This document shows positions 1 through 5,126 of a stretch of 7,486 nucleotides of DNA, one piece after another. The notes under the pieces were generated by a model that ran no database searches, was not told where the DNA came from, and was given only the letters and a program-made list of their open reading frames with translations. Position numbers and translations under genes: made by a program. Source of the DNA: Acidobacteriota bacterium (GTDB lineage Bacteria; Acidobacteriota; UBA6911; RPQK01; JADFOI01); assembly GCA_030624355.1 (NCBI GenBank), contig JAUXKG010000108.1:1-7486 (forward strand). The letters are read 5' to 3'. Numbering within the stretch: position 1 is the first letter of the stretch; every line of letters begins with the position of its first letter.

Positions 1-1
1 G

Positions 2-358
2 CGGCTGGATGAGGAAGGGATGCATCTGTACTACTACGGCCCGCAGGATATCGCCGGTTCCGGAGAATATGAGGCGGTCGAATTTCTGGACGCAACCAAC
101 AACGCCATCGTCATCTTTTTTGACCCTCAAACCCATTTACCTTCCAAGTGGGAGACCCACCGGACCAATCAGTTGGGAGTTCGCCGAAAACATGAGCGGG
201 AGCTTTACAACTGGCATACCATCCAGGGAGTGCACACCCCTCTTCGATACGACTCCTTCGTGGACGGGAAGAAGTCTACCCAACTGGAACTGGAAGCCAT
301 CTCCTACAATGTCGACATCCCGCCGGAGCACTTCCTAGAACCGAAACCCAAAAAGTAG
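2..358 (+). CDS. C-terminal part of a LolA-like / outer-membrane lipoprotein-sorting-like protein (5' truncated by the window)
   Basis: The reading frame is open from position 2 and ends at TAG 356-358, giving about 118 visible residues; the start lies outside the window. The fragment contains a pattern I associate with LolA-like proteins of Acidobacteriota: a buried beta strand AIVIFFDPQTHLPSKWE, then a YNWHTIQGVHTPLRY segment, a DGKK turn, and a final strand with YNVDIPPEHF. Such proteins are usually secreted and have a LolA/LolB-like half-barrel thought to bind lipid or lipoprotein, but the role of this group is not established. The signal peptide, if any, is not visible. The next gene starts 188 nt downstream and probably has its own promoter. 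The coding call is firm from the long open frame; the family call is a recollection of sequence style rather than a search result. Confidence 0.6.
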   Translation, partial: RLDEEGMHLYYYGPQDIAGSGEYEAVEFLDATNNAIVIFFDPQTHLPSKWETHRTNQLGVRRKHERELYNWHTIQGVHTPLRYDSFVDGKKSTQLELEAISYNVDIPPEHFLEPKPKK

Positions 359-379
359 CGCCCCTGGCTGCTCGCCTAA

Positions 380-405
380 AAAGTGTATCAAATATGCTAC
401 ACTTT
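380..405. repeat. Perfect 8-bp inverted repeat, possible operator or weak hairpin
   Basis: AAAGTGTA at 380-387 is matched by its exact reverse complement TACACTTT at 398-405, with a 10-nt AT-rich centre. The stem is mostly A-T, and no T-tract follows it, so it is not a convincing intrinsic terminator for the gene ending at 358. It overlaps an extended -10-like element (TGC TACACT, 395-403), so a protein bound here could cover a promoter. That regulatory role is inferred only from position. Confidence 0.4.
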
Positions 406-460
406 GTCGTTTAAAGGTCACGGATTCGGACCGTAGGGTGTGTTCTAAATACTTGATACA
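384..460. repeat. Second, spaced inverted repeat upstream of lpxC
   Basis: TGTATCAAATAT at 384-395 and ATACTTGATACA at 449-460 are reverse complements at 11 of 12 positions, with 53 nt between them. The left arm shares bases with the inner palindrome at 380-405, and the right arm overlaps the extended -10-like element at 454-462. The arms could be two sites for one dimeric regulator. A chance match between AT-rich promoter elements is also possible. Confidence 0.35.
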
Positions 461-462
461 AT
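454..462 (+). promoter_or_regulatory. Candidate extended -10 promoter for lpxC
   Basis: The string TGATACAAT combines the TGn extended -10 motif with TACAAT, five of six matches to TATAAT. Transcription would start near 469-470 and leave a leader of about 77 nt before the ATG at 547. I find no good -35 hexamer 16-18 bp upstream, which extended -10 promoters can lack. A second, weaker extended -10 (TGC TACACT) lies at 395-403. Both are sequence matches only. Confidence 0.35.
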
Positions 463-533
463 GGATATTTACTGCCTTGGTACGGGTTTTGCTGTGCAAA
501 GAGCAGGCTTAAGTCGAATTGGATCGATTTGCT

Positions 534-541
534 GAGAAAGG
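534..541 (+). promoter_or_regulatory. Shine-Dalgarno sequence that sets the lpxC start
   Basis: GAGAAAGG at 534-541 ends 5 nt before the ATG at 547. This favours the ATG over an in-frame TTG at 529, which would place this purine-rich stretch inside the coding sequence. Confidence 0.55.
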
Positions 542-546
542 CGGAT

Positions 547-1419
547 ATGCAGACCAGACTCAAGAAACCGGTGAAGGTCTCCGGCGTGGGCCTTCACACC
601 GGTTGCCAGGTCTCTCTGGTGCTCCAACCTGCCCCGGAGGATACGGGGATCGTTTTCCGTCGTCTCGATCTCCAGAATTTTCAGATTGAGGCCTTGCGAA
701 AGCGAGTCTCACGAGTGGTGTTGGCCACCACCCTGATGAAGAAGGGAGTCATGCTTTCCACCGTTGAGCATATTCTATCTGCGCTCTATGGCCTGGGACT
801 GGACAACGTCTATATAGATATTGACTCATTGGAGGTTCCCATCATGGATGGCTCTGCTCTCCCGTTTGTGGAGATGGTCAGCCAGGCGGGAATTCAAGAG
901 CAGGATAAGGAGAGAACTTTTCTCAAAGTCCAGAAACCGATTTGCTTGAAGGACAACGGGAAATTCATTTCAATTGAGCCTGCTTCGAGTTTTCAGATCT
1001 CCTATGAGATCGATTTCACTCATCCTATGATTGGCCATCAGGTTCTGGATCTGGAGATTACATCGGAGAGCTACAAGCGGGAGATCGCTTTTGCCCGCAC
1101 CTTCGGTTTTTATGCCGAAGTCGAGGATCTTCGGAAACAGGGGCTCATTCGCGGCGGCTCTTTTGACAACGCCGTTGTTCTGAGCGAGACGGAGATCATG
1201 AATGGGGAGTTGCGTAGCCCGGATGAGTTTGTGCGCCACAAAATGTTGGATCTGATCGGAGACATCTCCCTTTGCGGTTATCCCCTGGTTGGGCATGTTC
1301 GCGCCTACAAGGCGGGACACGCCCTGCACACCGATCTGGCGACCACCTTGGTTCGCAATCCGTCACTCTGTTGCCAGGTCAGCGAGTCCAAATTGACCTC
1401 ACAGGCTGTAAACTTCTAG
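547..1419 (+). CDS. lpxC: UDP-3-O-acyl-N-acetylglucosamine deacetylase LpxC
   Basis: LpxC removes the acetyl group from UDP-3-O-acyl-GlcNAc in the cytoplasm, the first committed step of lipid A synthesis, using one zinc ion. The product is 290 aa, within the family range. The N-terminus reads MQTRLKKPVKVSGVGLHTG, typical of the family. E74-H75 in STVEHILSAL correspond to the catalytic Glu and first zinc His (E78/H79 in E. coli). H231 and D235 in HKMLDLIGD give the other two zinc ligands (E. coli H238/D242). H258 in GHALHT matches the catalytic His265. The RTFGF and MDGSALPFVEM segments are also present, so the enzyme looks intact. I chose the ATG at 547 over TTG 529 because of the Shine-Dalgarno spacing and the family-typical N-terminus. 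It is followed 75 nt later by a murein amidase operon. Its presence implies a diderm, LPS-bearing host. Confidence 0.96.
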   Translation: MQTRLKKPVKVSGVGLHTGCQVSLVLQPAPEDTGIVFRRLDLQNFQIEALRKRVSRVVLATTLMKKGVMLSTVEHILSALYGLGLDNVYIDIDSLEVPIMDGSALPFVEMVSQAGIQEQDKERTFLKVQKPICLKDNGKFISIEPASSFQISYEIDFTHPMIGHQVLDLEITSESYKREIAFARTFGFYAEVEDLRKQGLIRGGSFDNAVVLSETEIMNGELRSPDEFVRHKMLDLIGDISLCGYPLVGHVRAYKAGHALHTDLATTLVRNPSLCCQVSESKLTSQAVNF

Positions 1420-1455
1420 AAGAAAACGGTGGCAGAGTAGACTATTCCCCTTTTT

Positions 1456-1483
1456 CTTACAGGGTCGGGCAGTCCTGTATAAT
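1456..1483 (+). promoter_or_regulatory. Candidate sigma-70-type promoter with a perfect -10, just upstream of the amidase gene
   Basis: A perfect TATAAT lies at 1478-1483, with CTTACA (four of six to TTGACA) at 1456-1461 and a 16-bp spacer. Transcription would be expected to begin around 1489-1491, only about 4-6 nt before the ATG at 1495. The mRNA would then be almost leaderless, which fits the lack of a recognisable Shine-Dalgarno sequence before that ATG. It could drive the amidase-GerMN-rph-rdgB block separately from lpxC. Confidence 0.5.
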
Positions 1484-1494
1484 ATCTCTGGCCC

Positions 1495-3069
1495 ATGCTA
1501 TCCAGGCGTCCAGCAGTCCAGTCCTTTTCTCTCAGTCTGTTGATCATTCTGTTCATCGGACTACCCCAGCCTGTTGAGGCTCAGGATCTGGAAATCTCGC
1601 TTGCGCAAAGAAGGTGGAAGATCGATGCCCGCCAAAGGGAAGGACGCGATTACTACCGGTTGAAGGATCTGGCTGCGGTGGTGGGACTGGAGCTGGAGGA
1701 GAGAGGTGGAATGCTGACAGTTGAAGGGACTCGAGGCACTCTGCTGCTGGTCGATGATCGCCCATTGCTCCGCTTCGAGGACCACTACGTACTGTTGTCG
1801 GGACCCGCCTGGAGAAGGGGGAAGGGAGATTGGTACGTCACCGAGGACTTTCTGACCGAAGCCGTTCCGCTGGTGGTGAATCGCAGGCTTGAAAAGAGAT
1901 CGAATCGACGCTATCGGATGTCGGAGATCGACCAGAATCCAGTGCAGGTCCGTGTTGCCAATTATCCCGATCACGTGAGAATCGTTTTCGAGTCGGAACG
2001 AAAGGCTCCCGTCAAGGTCCAGGAGAGGGAAAAGTATATCGAAGTGAAATTCGAACGCTATCTGGTACAACCGAAGTTTCCCACTAAGTTACCCAACCAT
2101 CGAGTGGTTTCCTCAGTGGGATTTGATTCTACCGATGTCTACGGAACTTTCCGGATTTACAAAGGCGAGCTCTACGACACGTTTCGAGAATTGACCCTCA
2201 GCGACCCGGACAGAAAGGTGATTGATGTCTACAGAGCCCCGGAGGCCGGCGCTCGCAAGAGCCGAGAGACGCCCCCCTTCAGATCGTCTTCGGCTGTCGC
2301 TCCCCCCCCGCGGGCTGCCAAACCGGACAGGCGGGTGGCGGCGGCACCGCCTGAAGTCGTTCAGAACGTGATCACGATTGATCCGGGTCACGGTGGAGAA
2401 GATTATGGAGTCAGTTCTTTTGAATTCTTGCTGGAGAAGAACCTGACTCTTAAGATAGCCGTACTTTTGCAAGAGCGGTTGAGAGCCATGGGCCACCAGG
2501 GAATGCTCACTCGGAACCGGGATGTGGAACTGGGTGTGGAGCAGCGCAGTTCGGTCGGGAACTATTACGATTCCAGGCTGTATCTGAGCCTTCACGCCGG
2601 TGGATCTCTGTTGCCCGAGATTGGAGGACCTGTGGTCTATATTCACCGGTATCCAGACCTTCAGCAGTCCGGTGACGGCCAATCGGACACCGATGTCCAG
2701 TTATCCACGGAGACGGTGACTGGAACTGCAGAGCAATCGGAAGACAGCGAACGTGAGGGTCTGGTCTCCTGGCACCGGGCTCACAGGAAATATGTTGCTC
2801 TGAGCCGTGAGCTGGCTGGTCAGCTTCAGAGCGAACTCAACCAGCTCTGGGGAACCGAAAACGAAGTCATTGAAGTTCCCCTGCAGTTGTTGGTACCGGT
2901 GACCGCCCCGGCAGTGCTGATCGAGCTCGGATTTCTCACCAACCCAGAAGACCAGCAGAAGCTCTATTTTCCTCATTTCCAATCGAGCATCGCTGCCACC
3001 ATCGCCTCTACACTTTCCCGATTTCTCAAGACGAGCTCAGTAGACAGTCGTGGAGCCGGGTCGAGATGA
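1495..3069 (+). CDS. Secreted N-acetylmuramoyl-L-alanine amidase (Amidase_3 family) with N-terminal beta-rich domains
   Basis: The enzyme should cleave the bond between N-acetylmuramic acid and L-alanine in peptidoglycan, in the periplasm. The 524-aa product has a signal peptide (about 1-29: RR, hydrophobic LLIILFIGL, VEA-Q cleavage-like site). Residues about 31-130 resemble a copper-amine-oxidase-N-like stalk domain (RLKDLAAVVGLELEER). Residues about 145-247 look like an AMIN-type beta domain, which in relatives targets the enzyme to septum or wall. A Pro/Ala/Arg-rich linker (about 250-290) precedes the catalytic domain (about 292-512). Zinc ligands are visible: H299 in DPGHGG, E314 in EKN, H367 in SLHAGG; the catalytic Glu is E477 in VLIELGFLTN. 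The catalytic domain carries an acidic, Ser/Thr/Gln-rich insertion (about 388-424). The motif reads SLHAGG where many relatives have SLHAN or SIHAN. No Shine-Dalgarno precedes the ATG. The stop overlaps the next start by 4 bp. Confidence 0.88.
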   Translation: MLSRRPAVQSFSLSLLIILFIGLPQPVEAQDLEISLAQRRWKIDARQREGRDYYRLKDLAAVVGLELEERGGMLTVEGTRGTLLLVDDRPLLRFEDHYVLLSGPAWRRGKGDWYVTEDFLTEAVPLVVNRRLEKRSNRRYRMSEIDQNPVQVRVANYPDHVRIVFESERKAPVKVQEREKYIEVKFERYLVQPKFPTKLPNHRVVSSVGFDSTDVYGTFRIYKGELYDTFRELTLSDPDRKVIDVYRAPEAGARKSRETPPFRSSSAVAPPPRAAKPDRRVAAAPPEVVQNVITIDPGHGGEDYGVSSFEFLLEKNLTLKIAVLLQERLRAMGHQGMLTRNRDVELGVEQRSSVGNYYDSRLYLSLHAGGSLLPEIGGPVVYIHRYPDLQQSGDGQSDTDVQLSTETVTGTAEQSEDSEREGLVSWHRAHRKYVALSRELAGQLQSELNQLWGTENEVIEVPLQLLVPVTAPAVLIELGFLTNPEDQQKLYFPHFQSSIAATIASTLSRFLKTSSVDSRGAGSR

Positions 3070-3647
3070 AAGAGTATCGAGGCATTCTGATCGGGTTGGG
3101 ACTGGTCGGCTTGGTGTTGACAGGTACTTACTTCCTGTACGTTCAGGAGCGGCGGCACCAGCAGGAGATGAGAGAGTTGGCTCGCCACCGGTTTGATGTG
3201 GAGTCGGATGTTCTGAGCTCACAGGGAGAGGCAGATCTGGATGTGATGTTGTACTTCCCTCAACCGGATCTGACTCTTTCGGGCCGCTTTGCGCTGGTGG
3301 CGGAAAGTCGGCCCATATTTCAGACCTCGGACAAGACCTTGGTGGCACGTCAAATAATTAATGAGTTGATCAAAGGACCCACCGAGGAGGGTGTGCCCAT
3401 TTTTTCCGATCAGGCTAGCTTGCGCCAGGTCTACCTGCTCGAGGATGGCACGGCCGTCGTCGATTTCTCCAGAGAAGCCACCCAGTTGCCGGAGGGTGGT
3501 GTTTTGGCCGAACTCTCGGCTCTTCACTCCATTATTCGGTCGTTGACCGAGAATGTCATGGAAATTCAAAGAGTGAAGTTTCTGGTGGAGGGAAGGGAAA
3601 GTCCCACCTTTGCTGGGCACGTTTCCATCCAGCAACCCTTCAGGTAG
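3066..3647 (+). CDS. Membrane-anchored GerMN-domain protein
   Basis: The 193-aa product has a short charged N-terminus, one hydrophobic segment (about 6-25) that should anchor it in the inner membrane, a charged stretch (27-45, possibly coiled) and a GerMN domain (about 57-190). Domain hallmarks are ELIKGPTEEG (100-109), the LRQVYLLEDGTAVVDFS strand pair (119-135), the helix ELSALHSIIRSLTEN and the final VKFLVEGRE...GHV. GerMN domains occur in the Bacillus germination/sporulation protein GerM and in many non-sporulating bacteria, where their role is poorly defined; wall binding or modulation of wall enzymes is a common guess. The ATG overlaps the amidase TGA (ATGA), with GGAG at 3052-3055 as ribosome binding site, so the two are probably translationally coupled and may act together on murein. 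There is no lipobox cysteine, unlike lipoprotein GerM. Confidence 0.85.
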   Translation: MKEYRGILIGLGLVGLVLTGTYFLYVQERRHQQEMRELARHRFDVESDVLSSQGEADLDVMLYFPQPDLTLSGRFALVAESRPIFQTSDKTLVARQIINELIKGPTEEGVPIFSDQASLRQVYLLEDGTAVVDFSREATQLPEGGVLAELSALHSIIRSLTENVMEIQRVKFLVEGRESPTFAGHVSIQQPFR

Positions 3648-3658
3648 AATATTCCGGA

Positions 3659-4456
3659 ATGTTATCACGTATCGATGGTCGAGCAGATAATCAACTGCGT
3701 CCGGTGACAGTGACAGCCGACTACACCAAGCACGCTGAGGGTTCGGTATTGATCGAGTGTGGAGATACTCGAGTCATCTGTACTGCCAGTGTGGAGGGCA
3801 AGGTCCCCCCGTTCTTGCGGGGGAGCGGCCGGGGATGGTTGACCTCCGAATATGGAATGATTCCACGCTCTACCGGAAGCCGAATGATAAGAGAATCCTC
3901 CAAAGGGAGACCTTCCGGCCGAACCCAGGAGATTCAGAGACTGATCGGCCGATCGCTTCGTTCGGTCGTCGATCTTGAGGCTCTTCAGGAGCGGACCATC
4001 TGGCTGGATTGTGATGTGATTCAGGCGGACGGGGGAACTCGCACAGCCTCCATCACCGGCGCCTTTGTGGCGTTGGTCTTGGCCATCGATAAGCTGAGAC
4101 GCGATGGTTTGTTGGACCGGGCAGTACTTCTCGACTATGTGGGAGCCGTGAGCGTTGGTGTCTTCCAGGGAGAAGCACGTTTGGATCTGAACTATGAAGA
4201 GGATTCCTCAGCGGATGTGGACATGAATGTGGTGATGACCGGGCAAGACCTCTTCGTGGAGGTCCAGGGCACAGCCGAGGAGAGGCCGTTTTCCGGCCAG
4301 CAGCTGAATGCTCTTTTGAGCCTGGCCCGTGAAGGTATCCATCAGCTTATCGAACATCAACGGCTGGTTTTGGAAGAAAACGTAGAACATTTGTCAGATC
4401 TCTTTCAAGGTGAGTCCCTCCCCAAAGTTGCAATTCCTTCTGGCGACCAAGAATAG
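3659..4456 (+). CDS. rph: Ribonuclease PH
   Basis: RNase PH is a cytoplasmic, phosphate-dependent 3'-to-5' exoribonuclease that trims tRNA precursors near the CCA end, and it works as a hexamer ring. The family signatures are present in order: RIDGRADNQLRPV (4-16), GSGRGWLTSEYGMIPRST (55-72), GRTQEIQRLIGRSLR (87-101) with R88 matching the phosphate-binding Arg86 of B. subtilis, QADGGTRTASITGA (122-135) and the acidic DSSADVDMNVV plus VEVQGTAEERPFS (182-212). At 265 aa it is somewhat longer than the usual 240-250; the extra residues are a C-terminal tail (about 243-265) that overlaps the next gene. The gap to the GerMN gene is 11 nt, and the AGG at 3642-3644 is the best ribosome binding site, at a rather long spacing. 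Confidence 0.96.
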   Translation: MLSRIDGRADNQLRPVTVTADYTKHAEGSVLIECGDTRVICTASVEGKVPPFLRGSGRGWLTSEYGMIPRSTGSRMIRESSKGRPSGRTQEIQRLIGRSLRSVVDLEALQERTIWLDCDVIQADGGTRTASITGAFVALVLAIDKLRRDGLLDRAVLLDYVGAVSVGVFQGEARLDLNYEEDSSADVDMNVVMTGQDLFVEVQGTAEERPFSGQQLNALLSLAREGIHQLIEHQRLVLEENVEHLSDLFQGESLPKVAIPSGDQE

Positions 4457-5027
4457 CGGAAAGGCCCGGGAGATTCGGTCTGCCTTGAAAGACTTGAACC
4501 TGACGTGCGAGTCACTGCTGGACCGTGAGGATCTACCGGAAGTAGTCGAAAGCGGCTCCACTTTCAGTGCAAATGCCCGCCTTAAGGCCGCCCACTACCA
4601 CCGCCTGACCGGGGTCCCGACGCTGGCCGACGACTCGGGGCTGGTGGTCGATGCTCTGGAAGGGGCCCCGGGGGTCTTCTCGGCTCGTTTTGCCCCCACC
4701 GACCAAGGTCGAATTGATAAGCTCCTCGGACTGATGAGTTCCATTCAGGAGCCCTCCCGAAGAACGGCCCATTTTGTTTGCGTCATCTGCCTGGTTCTGG
4801 GAGGGCGTACTCTTGAAGTGACGGGTCGGGTGGACGGCGAGATCAGCCGGGAGCCGAAAGGCCACAACGGCTTCGGCTACGACCCTGTTTTCTACTATCC
4901 ACCCCTGCAGAAGACCCTGGCACAGATGAGTCTGCAGGAGAAGAGCCAAATCTCCCATCGAGGACGTGCCTTGGACAAGCTGCACAAGATTTTGAAGGAA
5001 GAGTTTGGGATGTCAACTGACAGCTGA
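4410..5027 (+). CDS. rdgB: dITP/XTP pyrophosphatase (RdgB/HAM1 family)
   Basis: This cytoplasmic enzyme hydrolyses dITP, ITP and XTP to monophosphates and so keeps deaminated purines out of DNA and RNA. The 205-aa product has the family motifs: LLATKNSGKAREI (10-22), the SGSTFSANARLKA loop (48-60), LADDSGLVVDALEGAPGVFSAR around D74-D75 (catalytic base and metal site), GHNGFGYDPVF (151-161) and SHRGRALDKL (182-191). The start is uncertain. GTG 4410 is used here and overlaps rph by 47 bp; an in-frame TTG at 4428 would give MQFLLATKNSGK, closer to the usual family N-terminus. Neither has a clear Shine-Dalgarno. The last five residues (MSTDS) and the stop are encoded in the start of a CARCTRA heptamer array, so the native tail may have been altered there. 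Equivalent to ysnA beside rph in B. subtilis. Confidence 0.95.
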   Translation: MSPSPKLQFLLATKNSGKAREIRSALKDLNLTCESLLDREDLPEVVESGSTFSANARLKAAHYHRLTGVPTLADDSGLVVDALEGAPGVFSARFAPTDQGRIDKLLGLMSSIQEPSRRTAHFVCVICLVLGGRTLEVTGRVDGEISREPKGHNGFGYDPVFYYPPLQKTLAQMSLQEKSQISHRGRALDKLHKILKEEFGMSTDS

Positions 5028-5069
5028 CAACTAACAGCTAACAGCTGACAACTGACAACCGACAAGAAA
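5014..5069 (+). repeat. Tandem heptamer array, consensus CARCTRA (seven units plus one decayed)
   Basis: Units in order are CAACTGA (5014), CAGCTGA (5021), CAACTAA (5028), CAGCTAA (5035), CAGCTGA (5042), CAACTGA (5049) and CAACCGA (5056), followed by a decayed CAAGAAA (5063). The period is exactly 7. Because 7 is not a multiple of 3 and each unit ends in TGA or TAA, the array puts a stop in all three forward frames within the first 21 nt. The rdgB stop (5025-5027) is the second unit's TGA. This resembles the short tandem heptamer repeats known from cyanobacteria in layout, not in sequence. Confidence 0.9.
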
Positions 5070-5079
5070 CACCTTTCTT

Positions 5080-5126
5080 AATCCGTGTAAATCCGTGTCT
5101 GTTAATCAGTGTTTGTTAATCCGTGT
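5080..5126 (+). repeat. Four copies of AATCCGTGT (one with A for C)
   Basis: The core AATCCGTGT is at 5080-5088, 5090-5098 and 5118-5126, and as AATCAGTGT at 5104-5112. The start-to-start steps are 10, 14 and 14 nt, and the last two copies sit in a tandem 14-mer, YTGTTAATCMGTGT (5099-5112 and 5113-5126). Together with the heptamer array this fills nearly the whole gap between the two convergent genes. The right half lies inside the minus-strand gene and supplies its last residues (HGLTNTD) and its TAA stop (5102-5104). Confidence 0.85.

Noticed and set aside
416..432. GGTC / GACC hairpin in the lpxC upstream region
   Set aside because: A 4-bp stem with a 9-nt loop is expected by chance and has no T-tract or other supporting signal.
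1561..2070. Minus-strand open frame of 169 residues across the amidase N-terminal region
   Set aside because: It is a shadow of the amidase gene; the sense frame has the signal peptide and domain pattern, while the antisense product resembles nothing known.
5014..5126. CRISPR array or attachment-site interpretation of the repeat block
   Set aside because: The units are 7 and 9-14 bp with no unique spacers, there is no cas gene or integrase, and the pattern is simple tandem repetition.
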